NCBI RefSeq assembly: GCF_032118995.1
Contig: NC_092656.1
Span: 21,968,965-22,032,964 of the forward strand
Direction: 5' to 3'
DNA: 64,000 nt
Origin: Asterias amurensis
Taxonomy: Eukaryota; Echinodermata; Asteroidea; Forcipulatida; Asteriidae
The translations under genes were made by a program, and so were the position numbers. The notes beneath the pieces are model-generated. The model had not been told where the DNA came from, did no database searches, and was given only the letters and a program-made list of their open reading frames with translations. Positions 33,685-44,160 of this stretch are shown piece by piece (the first letter of the stretch is position 1; each line of letters opens with the position of its first letter).

Positions 33685-35021
33685 TCTGAATGTTTTAGGG
33701 GAGACGAAACCTTACAGTACACCAAAAATAAAACTGCACATGACATGTGTGTTGTCTGTCCGCAGATTGAAATGTTTTCATGTATTGTGCAATCATTTTA
33801 TTCTCGTCTGGTACCGCGTAGCATTACTGTCGCATCACGGTAATCAATACGTCTGGGAGCTAGTCTCATTTCCGCCTCTTGAGGGGGCTCTTCATTATTT
33901 TATTAGGAATTAAAGAGGCACTGTGGTAGGCTAGCTAGACCCAGTTTTGGTCCAAGGCTGATTTTGAGCCGATTGGACCCCAACAAACACAAAACCTGAT
34001 TTGCATAAATTATGGTGTTAGAGACACACAGTTGTAAATATATGGAAATTTATTAATGGACGCTGAAACAAAAATGCAAGACTAACCCTTAACTCCTTGA
34101 GATTTGTTCAGATTTTAGCCAAATATCAACAAAAATGCAAGATAACCCCTTTTAGTTTAAGTCGATTTTGGTAAGATGTGGAGAAATCGAAGACAAGAGC
34201 AAAACGTTGATGTAACAGACACTCATTAGAGAATTTATTTTTTTCAAGTAGTATTAAAAAGTATACAAATTATTATAAAATACACAATTGATGTATGTTT
34301 TGTTGGACAAAAAAGATGGTTTACAGTATTCACGAATTTCATAATAATATGTTATAAATTAGTTATGCTATCTGTTCAGATCAAGGCACAGTTAATTGAC
34401 AAAATGTTACAAAATTATTAGGTATTTGTTTTTAATTCCAGTCGATGTAAATATTGACAAAACCTGGTGGGACCATAATTTGACACAATTATTTGCATTT
34501 CAGAAAACAAATTGACATACACAAATTCATTATTGTTAGTACACATGCTGCAGACAAAATATAAAATGATTGTTGGTTTTAAGTTTTGACCCTAGCTGAG
34601 TCTTTCTCAAAGTTTAAAACAGACTCTGCTGGGGTCAAAGGGTGAGGCTTTAACCAGTTCTACCAAAGAATACCGGGTACTCACTGCCTGCACAGTGAGC
34701 GAACAAAATAAAAATGGTCTGTTTGCATTTTCCTCGTGAAAGTGATCTTCAGTTGACTTTCTATCATTGAGAATTACCCATGTAATCTTCGATTAGGTAA
34801 TAATTCTAGCTCACATTTCAAAGTTGGTAAATCAATTTTGTGTTTCTTCCTATTATCACATACAAAAATATACATATCAAACACCTAAATTAATTAATAA
34901 ATCATCTATTTAAAAAATTAGTTGAACATCGACAAAATTACAATTTTGTAATGAAAAAATACAAGTAAAACAACTAGCAATTTTTCCAAATATTCAAAAT
35001 GGCTGCCACTGCTAGTTAAAC
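33685..35021. other. Intergenic between EFL1 start and the MRH gene 3' end
   Basis: The EFL1 promoter and 5' UTR should lie just above 33,684, but no TATA box or defined element is obvious. The rest is very A+T-rich with a GACCCTAGC-type palindrome remnant at 34,575-34,660. A minus-strand AATAAA at 34,234-34,239 could serve the MRH gene, though it is far from its stop. Confidence 0.
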
Positions 35022-35560
35022 GGCTCCCTCTTAAATGGAGTAGTTTTCATGAAAGAAGTAATTTTCCACGAATTTGATTTTGAGACCCCAGATTTAGAAT
35101 TTCAGGTCTCAAAATCAAGCATCTGAAAGCACACCACTTGGTGTGACAAGGGTGTTTTTTCTTTCATCATTTTCTTGCAACTTCGATGACCAATTGAGCC
35201 CAAATTTTCACAGGTTTGTTGATTTATGCATACAGTATGTTGGGATACACCAAGTGAGAAGACTGGTCTTTGAAAATTACCAAAGGTGTCCAGTGTCTTT
35301 AAGGAACTGTATCTCAACATATGCATAAAATAACAAACTTGTGAAAATTTGAACTCGATTTGTCATAGAAGTTGCTAGAGAATAATGACAGAAAATACAC
35401 CCTTGTTGCACAATAATATGTGTGCTTTCAGATGAGTCTTTCTCAGATTAAAATATTTTAGTGAGAAATTATCTTTAAAAATATGTTACTTCAAAGGCAG
35501 TCATTTCTCACAATGGTTTAACTAACGGCAAAATATAAATTTACCATATGTGTCCACACT
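35022..35560. repeat. Two adjoining family 2 elements
   Basis: The first copy ends AATTACCAAAGGTGTCCAGTGTC at about 35,300. The second begins at once with GTATCTCAACATATGCATAAAATAAC and runs to TTTACCATATGTGTCCACAC near 35,560. Both are partial. Confidence 0.
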
Positions 35561-35784
35561 GCATTTAAATTGCATTTTTACCTGAATGAAACCACGGTAA
35601 AAAGTAAAACTTATCTTTCATAATGTAAATTGTATGAAAAATTATTGAGGCAGTATGTCTGAATAACTTTTCATCAAAAATGTTATAAAATGTCTTCAAC
35701 CTCAACTTGTCCGAGTCTTCATAATCAAAGTTAGAATCATAATTTTAAATTATACAATCTGAGCTGGATTGACCTCTTAATAAC

Positions 35785-35930
35785 AGGCAGTCGGTGGTCT
35801 AGTGGTTGAGACATGCGTCCTGAAATACAGAGGTTGTAGGTTCGAATCCAAACCTAGGCAGCCTGTGGATTGTTTTTTCCTAGTACTACACAACTCAAAA
35901 GCACCAAGTGAAAAGTCATTGTGCCAGGGC
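35785..35930 (+). repeat. Type A SINE
   Basis: Head CAGTCGGTGGTCTAGTGGTTGAG...GTAGGTTCGAATCC, body GCCTGTGGATTG... TACTACACAACTC. It is downstream of the MRH gene. Confidence 0.
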
Positions 35931-35984
35931 AAAAGCATTGTATCTACTAAAATAGCAGTGAAGTTACATGCGAATTTGAAATTG

Positions 35985-36300
35985 CCAAAACGTCATATCT
36001 CGCTTATCATAACCCAGATGTACACACAAAATAAGTATGTGCCGAGATACAACATTTTTGAACGAAGCTTTTTCATGCTGAACAAAATTTTTGCAAAAAT
36101 CGAGACACAAAATTGTTTGCAAAGGTTTATCAAGTAATGATGAAATGGTAAAAAAAATGCCATATCTCTCTTAAAACAACCTTATTTACACAAAACAAGT
36201 GTTTGTGTCGAGATACAACATATTTGCATGAAGCATTTTCATGCTGTGCAAAATATTTTTTGCCAAATCCAGATACAATGTTTTTATCAGAGACGCGACA
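35985..36300. repeat. Diverged two-copy tandem duplication
   Basis: Copy 1 (about 35,990-36,125) and copy 2 (about 36,155-36,285) share the order CATATCTC...TACACA...TCGAGATACAACAT...GAAGC..TTTTCATGCTG..CAAAAT. They lie in the probable 3' UTR of the MRH gene. Confidence 0.
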
Positions 36301-36429
36301 ATATAGTGTTTATCATACATTGTTGAAAGGGTAAGAAAACCAAATGCAATCATAAATTAAATCTTAAAAAAAAAAAAAATCTTTTTATCATCCTTCTGCA
36401 CTGAACTCGAAGAGTAACCTCCTTCCCTT

Positions 36430-39400
36430 CTAGATGCTTTCATACGTATCGCTAGATTTCACATCTCGACACGTGATGCAACCAATGAAGAAAGAAACAC
36501 CAAGCTTTTGAAAAATAAGACAAAACAAATTGAACAGCGTGAATAATTACAGTGCTATTTTATAAATAAACAACAAAAAAATGTCTGCAACAGGATATTT
36601 GGCCTTTGGGGAAAAAACGGGGACATTCAATGTTGTAAATGCCTGGATTGATTATAGCAAAAATACTACACAGAACGTGTCTGGTGCTCCTTAAAAAAAA
36701 ATCAAGGAACTTAAAAAACTTATTAAGAAGAAACTATAAACAAACAGTAAACTTGCGGGTACAACCATGTGTAAATCTCTTAGGGTGAGTGATGGCTCTG
36801 AAAAGAGCTGGTTGGGTCTCGAAGCATCCTCCTGAAGACAAGCAGAGTACGTCTTCAGCATTCTCCTGAAGATGAGCAGAGTATACTGTTCGAAATGTCT
36901 AGACCCAATTGGCTCTTTTCAGGGCCAACACTCACCCTAAGAGATTTACACATGGTTGTACCCGCAAGTTTACTATTTATTTATAGTTTCTTCTTATGTC
37001 TCAACACCATGCAAAGCTTCAAACAATACTGAAAGAACTTATTGTTTTGAACCAAAAAAATGTTCCTCACCAAGATGTCGCTCGGTAGTCTTTGCCACAT
37101 TTCATAGTTTGGTATCAACTCTCGCCCAGTGGCTCCAGCACACATGTTATAAATGAAACCCACAAGAAGGTACGCCGCCAACAAACAGAAAAACCTGTAG
37201 ATGTTAAAATGGAAAAACAAATATTAACAGATTCTGTGATACATAATTACATACACTATGGACCATGATTTAATAGACCTTATGCATTGACGTCATCCAG
37301 CCGCCATCTTAGAGGAAAAACGGTGACGAAACAATCCAGACGCACGGATTTGTACGCGCTGCGCACAGTATTGGCCAATGAACAACCTCCTTTTGACCTC
37401 TAGATGAGGGCGCCCTACTGAAATAAGGTCATGTGCATAGGGTCTATAGACCGATCCATTAGGCTCCGCCCACGGTGCACGTGTGAGCAATAACATGTGA
37501 GCCTCTCCAATGCCATTCTGCACAACTCTGCCCCGCACCCAAGCTTACGCGCACGCATGTCAAACTTGGATTTGTCAGACTTTTGGTTGCACAATGGGTT
37601 GTGATTGGTCAATACACAATGGGGCGGAGCTTAGTGGATCGGTCTATTTCATAGAGCTGCTTGAGCACAAAAAATAGCTTAGCATAATAAAATTATTCTT
37701 ACAATAATAAGGTTACTGGCCAAACTTCCATGTCATGTGTACAATTTGTGGCTGGTAGTTTACTCATTTCTGCTTAGCATAAAATTGTTACTGGCACTGG
37801 ACCCGCTTGGTAGTCGTCAAAGACCAGTATTCTCATTTGATGTATCCCAACATATGCATAAAATAAACTAATCTGTGAAAATTTGGGTTCAATCGGTCAT
37901 CGAAAAAAACAAACCACCCTTGTTGTACAAAGTTGAGTGCTTTCAGAAGTCTTTCTCATATTAAATTTTTTTGGTGAGAAACTATCTCTTTCTTAAATAC
38001 AACATTACTTCAGAGGGGCCGTTTCTCACAATGTTTTGTACTATCAACGGTTCTCCAATTACCAAATGTGCCCAACACCTTTAAGTGTCCATTACGAGCT
38101 CCGATAGCGAGGAGATAACATGCAGGATATTATAGTGGGATCTACTGAACCCACTGCTTTCTTTAAAGGCAGTGGACACTATTGGTAGTTACTCAAAATA
38201 AGTATAAGCATAAAACCTTACTTGGTAATGAGTAATGTGGAGCTGTTGATAGTAGGCCTACAAAACATTGTGAGAAACGGCTCCCCGTTTTTGAGATAGA
38301 AGTAATTTTCAACGAACTTGATTTCGAGACCTCAGAATTAGAATTTGAGGTCCCTAAATCAAGCATCTGAAAGCACACAACTTCGTGTGACAAGGTTGTT
38401 TTTTCTTTATTTATTTTCTTGCAAATTTGACGACCAATTGAGCTAAAATTTGCACAGTTTTTTTTTTTTATGCAGAGAGATGTGAGATGCCTGGTCTTTA
38501 ACAATTACCAATAGTGTCCAGTGACTTTAAGTGTATTTCTGGCAGTAAAAAGCTAATACTCACAGGATTATTAATACAGTCCCGAAACTCAAATACATCG
38601 GTATCTCAGCCTTACAAGCTCCTGCGTAGTCTGCATGGATTGAGTACTGTCAAAGAAAATAAATCGCAAATGAACACAATTAGGAACATTCAGGTTAATG
38701 GCCTTAACCTTGTGTAAGTTCTAAACTTGCGGGAGAAGTTCTAAACTTGCACGAGTAACACAGCCTGGTTAACGTGAGGATCTCGCCTTCTTTCACATAG
38801 CCACGACCCTGACGGTTGTCTGTGATAATTTGAAACTTAACCTCGCGCAAGTTTTACAAATTGCAGAAGGAGCTACTTAGAGCTCCACATGGAGTGACGG
38901 GGAGATGCGGCTAAATTCATGATTTATTCCGTCCTTTTTAAGGTTCTCAGTTTTGAACGTTCATTGCAAACCCCTGAGGGGTTGTGCCCACGCGATAAAG
39001 GACCTCGCTTTCTAAAGCATGGCCATGTTCCTGACAGTTTTAAAGGAAACTTGAAAGCTGCAAAAGAAAAGAGGAACAATTGGTACTACTCACTAGACAT
39101 CCACCTTGTTTGTTATCAAGTTCTACTGTGACTTCAGTTGGTATGGCACTTGGTTGTCCGTTGATTGGCTTTGCCCAATCGGCGCTCTTATTGCATTTAA
39201 GATACATGACAAGACCGATGGTACCGCAGCTCAACTCATCTCCGTTAGGGTAGGTGGCAATCAGCTGAGTTCCTGAGGCTTTGGATTTAAAAGTGACATA
39301 AAAGATGGATAAAACCCAAAAAACACATTGATTGACTTTAGCCTTAAAGACACTGGACACATTTGGTATGAATAAGAACATGTTTGTTTAAAAGGAACCT

Positions 39401-41000
39401 TACAGAATTGGTTTTACTAACAAAACAGTTGATGGCAGTGAATCACTTTATGTAAACCACCATATACATAAACTGACAAACCTGTAGTAGTTTGAGATCG
39501 GTAGGCTATCTGTGTCACGAGAAAATATTGAAAAACCGATTACAGATTTTGCATGACTTTGATGGCAAAAATACCACGCTCACTGAGCAATTAACTCCAA
39601 ACGTGAAATAAGACTATCAAATACATGTATGACATTTCAGACAGAAATAAAGGGATGTTTTCTCCTATCATCACCAGTACCAGTTGACTGTGTAACTTTT
39701 AAGTAAATCTGTGGTCTTCAGGAGTTTTTTCTTACCAATTCTGTAACGTTCCTTTAACAAAACAAGCTATTTAAATCAAAAAAATATTCTCACCATCATC
39801 AGTGAACTGGTTTTCCTTTCCAAGTATTTTATAAGTAGCTGAAGGTAGAACTTCCTTCTGGGACGCGCCATACCCTTCATCACCCCTGGTTAACGAAGGG
39901 GGCAGACTCTGACAAAACGCCAAATTGATTGTACATGGTATCGGTTCAGTCCAGGTGTCATAACAAATACCAGGCTTTGTTATTGTCCAGTAAGATGCCC
40001 TGCCATTGGTAGAAAAACATCATAAATTAAAATTAATTATAATAATAAGGAACAATAATAGAGGCTTCTATTATAACACTCAAATATGTCACTAAGTGAC
40101 GCCCATGATTCTCTAACATTATTTTTCCTTCTTCAAGCTATATGGAGCTAGATTTTGAATCATGAGATCTTTTTCATTTCCCCAAATCTCCTGAGAATGA
40201 GACGCATCTTATCTGACATAAGACCCCCAAGACATTTTCGCGTCTTATCTTTCGGGGCGCCTTGCCTGCTAACGATTGAGTTCATTTTGATGATCACTGC
40301 GTGAAATCTTACAGTTATACTGTATTGTATGTACAGTGGCACAATATGCAGCCAATCAACACACAGGATCTACAGCTTTTCTTTCCCATTGTTGGCAACA
40401 TCTATCTTGGTACCGCCAGCCGGGGTGAAGCAACAGCCCCCCCCCCCCACCCCCAACCTGATCAGATTAAGATATTATTGTCAATACATCATGTAGGCCT
40501 ACTACAGTTCTACTACACATAAATTTATGAAAAGACAGGACATAAAAAATACACAGGTGTAAAAACTAAACCAAAACAGAAATTAAAAGAAGGTCGTTAC
40601 TTTTCCCATTATAAACACAAAGTAACATCCTTTAATAGCATGAATTTATTTTTTTGGGTAAAAATAGAAAGATAAATGATAGTCAAAACAATTCGATCGA
40701 GAGTCCATTTTTGTTTAGCACTCCACCAAAGAAAGTCAAGACTCAAGAGTCAAGTCACACTTTTTCACAGACAGTGCCATGATGACCATGTCTCGAGTCG
40801 AGTAAACAAACAACTGTTTATACTTACGACTTCAGTGTCTCAGTGTCGTATAAATTGGAGCCACATATTGGTGAGGGAATGTCAGCCTGAATTTTGTCAC
40901 AAGGCACTATCAAAACTAAAACCCACAGAAGCAGTACACTTTTGCAATTGACACTTTTAATTCTTTCCAGAAGTGTAGAAAAACTTGTGGAGGCCGCCAT
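36430..41000 (-). CDS. Type I membrane protein with MRH (M6P-receptor-like) domain, 6 exons
   Basis: Exons: 40828-41000, 39794-39999, 39094-39272, 38564-38646, 37071-37194, 36430-36504; total 840 nt, 279 aa, all phases consistent. A hydrophobic signal peptide (about residues 19-35, LLLWVLVLIV) is followed by a cysteine-rich lumenal domain (about 45-197), one membrane span (about 203-229) and a short tail ending YESI. The segment YLLVGFIYNMCAGATGRELIPNYEMWQ resembles the juxtamembrane region of cation-dependent M6P receptors ([24 protein letters not shown]) and Atg27-type proteins. Family landmarks CQ (87-88), GD (137-138) and a C-x-Y...AC ending are present. The usual ligand-binding Arg and Glu are not evident, so phosphomannose binding is doubtful. 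Likely a Golgi-endosome cargo or sorting receptor. Membership in the MRH family is fairly secure; the exact orthologue is not. Confidence 0.
36749..36972. repeat. Family 5 variant, complete
   Basis: Inverted ends AACTTGCGGGTACAACCATG and CATGGTTGTACCCGCAAGTT, 224 bp, with inner inverted TTAGGGTGAGT arms and a duplicated CTCCTGAAGA segment. It lies in the last intron of the MRH gene. Confidence 0.
37271..37446. repeat. Palindromic element, TIR ATAGACCTTATGCA
   Basis: Starts AATAGACCTTATGCATTGACG and ends AAGGTCATGTGCATAGGGTCTAT. First of a row of elements in MRH intron 37,195-38,563. Confidence 0.
37444..37649. repeat. Palindromic element, TIR ATAGACCGATCCA
   Basis: Long inverted ends ATAGACCGATCCATTAGGCT and the inverse GCTTAGTGGATCGGTCTAT, both with flanking CCGCCC/GGGGCGG; about 205 bp. 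It shares the ATAGACC boundary with the element before it. Confidence 0.
37645..38086. repeat. Family 1 then family 2 elements, head to tail
   Basis: ATTTCATAGAGCTGCTTGAGC (family 1) from 37,648 runs at about 37,794 into family 2 sequence (TTCTCATTTGATGTATCCCAACATATGC). This ends near TTACCAAATGTGCCCAACACC at 38,086. Confidence 0.
38166..38532. repeat. Family 2 element, complete
   Basis: AAAGGCAGTGGACACTATTGG to CCAATAGTGTCCAGTGACTTTAA, 367 bp, ending about 30 bp from the splice donor of an MRH-gene exon (38564-38646). Confidence 0.
39389..39758. repeat. Family 3 element, complete
   Basis: AAAAGGAACCTTACAGAATTGG to CCAATTCTGTAACGTTCCTTT, 370 bp, ending some 35 bp before an MRH-gene exon (39794-39999). 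It shares its interior with 800-1,134. Confidence 0.
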
Positions 41001-41146
41001 CTTTCACAAGTTGTGTAGCTCCCCCATCGGTAGCATAGAGCCAATCCAAAGTTTTGAGGATACCGCGCAAACTTTGGAAGGCACTTAAATACTAAACTCC
41101 ACAGCGGTTCGGCCCATCGGAGAATACCCGAGCGAGAATGACCTTA

Positions 41147-41154
41147 TGACGTCA
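41147..41154. promoter_or_regulatory. CRE-type palindrome upstream of the MRH gene
   Basis: A perfect TGACGTCA lies 147-154 bp upstream of the ATG of the minus-strand MRH gene, followed within a few bases by an octamer-like TTTTGCATAT. Position and sequence suit a CREB/ATF-type promoter site. It is an eight-base match, and the same octet also occurs in an intronic repeat at 37,288-37,295, so chance is possible. Confidence 0.
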
Positions 41155-41164
41155 TTTTGCATAT

Positions 41165-41730
41165 GCTTGCATCTTTTAGACATGAAAATATTAACAACCA
41201 GGTCCTAGTGGTTAGTCCACTCTTATGTAACAACTCCCCAAACCTGCTGCTACAAATGTACTTGAATAAAGAGGTCTGAAGCAGTGCTTGCATCTTTTAA
41301 ACATGAAAATATAAACAACCAGGTCCTAGTGGTTAGTCCACTCTTATGTAACAACTCCCAAAACCTGCTGCTACAAATGTACTCTTATATAGAGGTCTGA
41401 AGCAGTACTGATCTTTTAGACATGAACATACTTAACAACCAGCTCCTAGTGGTTAGTCTTATGTAACAACTCCCCAAACCTGCTGCTACAAATGTGCTTG
41501 AATAAAGAGGTCTGAAGCAGTGCTTGCATCTTTTAAACATGAAAATATAAACAACCAGGTTCTAGTGGTTAGTCCACTCTTATGTAACAACTCCCCAAAC
41601 CTGCTGCTACAAATGTACTCTAATATAGAGGTCAAAAGCAGTGCTTGCATCTTTTAGATATGAAATCATTAACAATCAGGTCCCAGTGGTTAGTCCACTC
41701 TTAGTAACAACTCCCCAAACCTGCTGCGTG
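41165..41730. repeat. Five-copy tandem array of about 120-bp units
   Basis: Units begin CATCTTTTAGACATGAAAAT at about 41,171, 41,291, 41,410, 41,527 and 41,648. They include CCAGGTCCTAGTGGTTAGTCC and CCCCAAACCTGCTGC. The array sits just upstream of the MRH-gene promoter region. Confidence 0.
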
Positions 41731-42664
41731 GGGGATCGTCGCGAACTAGTATCGCGAACCGTGCCGAAATGTTCCGAGAGCACACTAAAAGTTCCGAACC
41801 GCTGTAGAGGTTAGTTCTTAGTGCCTTCCGCAAACTTTTGAGCGGTGATAAGCAGAAAACAGTGCTAATAACAAGTGGAGCACCAGTTGTTACCTACTTC
41901 TGATAAGCAATATTGTTATGCTATGACGTGGGTGGGGACATGCACGTACACACAAAAAAACACAAAAAGTAAGTTTATACCTTCTTCCTTGTGGTTTATT
42001 ACTTGATTAAAAAAGAAGGCGTAATAAAGTTAAAGACACAAGCTGTGACTGTATAGTTAGTTTTAAATGTTAAAAATTATTTCTTTAAGTCTTTAGTTTG
42101 ATTGTATTTTCTTTGTTTGCTTTACCCCATATCCCTGTTCTGAAATGTTTAGGCTGGTGTCGTCATCGCCATCGAGTCCCGGGGTGAAAGTGAAGGTTCT
42201 CCAATTTCAAGCTTTTCGTCAGAAATATCAATTGATTTTATAATTAATTAATCTTGTTAATTCAAACGGATTACTTATTTCAAGCTGTAAGCAACAATAT
42301 ATTAAAAGTGATACGTCGACATTATTTGCCAATCGGTAAAAATCAGCCAGAAAATCCCGAGTGAGTATTTCTCGTCGGGATTGGTCATTTTTAGGAAAAC
42401 TTTGGAGACGCTGTGGCAGCTGACTTCATTGTTGGCATGCCCGGCCGAATGGTGGCAAACTTAGATTTTCTAAAAAAAATTAAAATGAATGCATGCCATG
42501 TTTGGCTGATACAATGATCAACACTTTTTTGAAAAACAATAATGTTCTGTAATATTGTAACTAACTGTTGTTGCCTTGTTTGGCAAAAACTGGGACGTTG
42601 CGATGTCTCTTTATAGTCTGCTGCCACCACTAGCGTTTCAACTTGCACCCTCCGTGGTTTAATT
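41731..42664. other. Intergenic / 3' UTR of the C1q gene
   Basis: No further gene. The part from 42,664 down to about 41,995 is the probable C1q 3' UTR. A GTTCGCGAC-type inverted scrap near 41,735-41,765 is noted. Confidence 0.
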
Positions 42665-43606
42665 TTAGGGGAGTAGAAAACCACTGAATGTTGTGAACTC
42701 ATTGGTGTCTGTTACATAATGAACATTACGAACAGATCCATAAAAAGTCAGAAACACAGTGTCTCCCTGTTCCAGATCCAGTGTTGTGCTACCACCTATC
42801 GGATGATAGTTCTTAGCCGGCGGGGCCGTGGTTTTTGCGGACACGATGTCCTCTTCATTTTTGTGAAGATGAACCCGCAAATTGTTGTTGTCCTCGTACG
42901 ATTTCAGAACAGAAAACATAAACACGTAAGTGCCTGACAGTGGGCAGGTGAACACCCCCATATCTAAATCGATCATCTCGGCATCCGGGGAAGCTACCGT
43001 AACCTCTTCGAAAGGGAGACGGGTGTTGTCAGATGTTGAGAAGATTGATGACTTCCTGCGCAAGGTGAAGACTACTCCGGGATTTTCGTTACCGTCTCCT
43101 CTGTCTCCTTTAGGCCCTGTGAGCCCAGGCTCACCCGGCATTCCTTTTCCACCGTTAAGACCATCAACACCTGGATATCCCTCCCTAGAATAACCTCTCG
43201 GCCCGTAGTCTCCTCGAAACCCCTTCGGTCCGACCAATCCTGCTAATCCCATCTGACCCGCAACTCCTTTTGGACCAATCCCTGGATTTCCACGAAGTCC
43301 GGGCTCACCGATTTTCCCAGGTAGACCACCACGGGCTCCAGTGGTGCCTTTAAGTCCGTCTAAACCCGGGTCTCCCTTTTCTCCGGGGAGTCCGGGGAAA
43401 CCAGACGGGCCCATGTGCCCGGGATTGCCGTGGACAGCGGGCACTGCGGCGGGGCAGCACGTTCGGCACGCTGGACCCTCTTGATCCGGTCCGACTGGAA
43501 TCGTTATAGGGACATTTCCCACCGGATCTTGCATGTCAGCTTGGATCTTTTTGAGCTGCCTGAGATAAACAACGGCGATCAGAAATATCACCCCACAAGA
43601 CTTCAT
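42665..43606 (-). CDS. Secreted collagen-like protein with C1q domain (C1q/TNF family)
   Basis: The 313-residue protein is encoded in one exon. Order: signal peptide (about 1-23), linker with cysteine cluster CRTCC (47-51), Gly-X-Y collagen region (about 60-172) with short interruptions near GARGGLP, GNPGIGPKG and GYSREG, then a C1q globular head (about 178-313). The head shows VVFTLRR, GVFTCPLSGTYVFMFSV, VHLHKN, GGSTTLDLEQGDTVFL and the terminal FSGFLLP, all standard for the family. Such proteins trimerise through the C1q head and act as secreted lectin-like or complement-related recognition molecules; the ligand is unknown here. The ATG immediately follows a CTTTCTTTCTAG acceptor, so a 5' UTR exon probably ends at the donor near 44,043. 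A candidate AATAAA on the minus strand lies at 41,995-42,000. Family assignment is very secure; vertebrate orthology is not claimed. Confidence 0.
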   Translation of the reverse strand: MKSCGVIFLIAVVYLRQLKKIQADMQDPVGNVPITIPVGPDQEGPACRTCCPAAVPAVHGNPGHMGPSGFPGLPGEKGDPGLDGLKGTTGARGGLPGKIGEPGLRGNPGIGPKGVAGQMGLAGLVGPKGFRGDYGPRGYSREGYPGVDGLNGGKGMPGEPGLTGPKGDRGDGNENPGVVFTLRRKSSIFSTSDNTRLPFEEVTVASPDAEMIDLDMGVFTCPLSGTYVFMFSVLKSYEDNNNLRVHLHKNEEDIVSAKTTAPPAKNYHPIGGSTTLDLEQGDTVFLTFYGSVRNVHYVTDTNEFTTFSGFLLP

Positions 43607-44043
43607 CTAGAAAGAAAGAAAGAACAACTAAATACATAAATCATCATCCGAAGCAAAATTATAATGTTGTGTGATCTTTTTTAAACGGTGCACGTAAAAA
43701 AAAAAAAAAAAAAGAAAAAAAAGGAAGCACCGGTAATATCATGTTTGTCCCTTCTCTGAAAAAGCACTTTTTATTTCTCTCAAGCAAAAGTATTAAAAAA
43801 ATTGTCCACATGTCGTAAGTTTTCACTACACGTCTTGAATAATATCAAGCTTCCATACTTTTTTCTTTGCTATTTAAAAAAACCTCAACACCCAACTGGA
43901 TGCAGTTCAAAACGGAACCAAACTTGTTATATGCCCATAGTATTCAACGCAAGAATGCTATAGTAAATCAAAGAAGGCAGGATTTGCAAACGTAAAATTT
44001 AATAATGTCAATCGACACGTATAGGTAGATTATGTTAACTTAC

Positions 44044-44160
44044 CTTGTACAGAGTTGACAAATAAAATCATACAACCAATACAAACTCAGTATGTCAGCA
44101 AAGTTGAACGGTTCGTGATATGCTCCCACGTTGAACTAATTTCAATGTGCGTTAAGTTTA
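44044..44160 (-). other. Putative 5' UTR exon of the C1q gene (donor end)
   Basis: The minus strand shows CTGTACAAG followed by GTAAGTTAAC, a good donor with its last exon base at 44,044, upstream of the acceptor that abuts the C1q start codon. The upstream limit of this exon is not visible and the given end is arbitrary. This is an inference from splice signals only. Confidence 0.
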
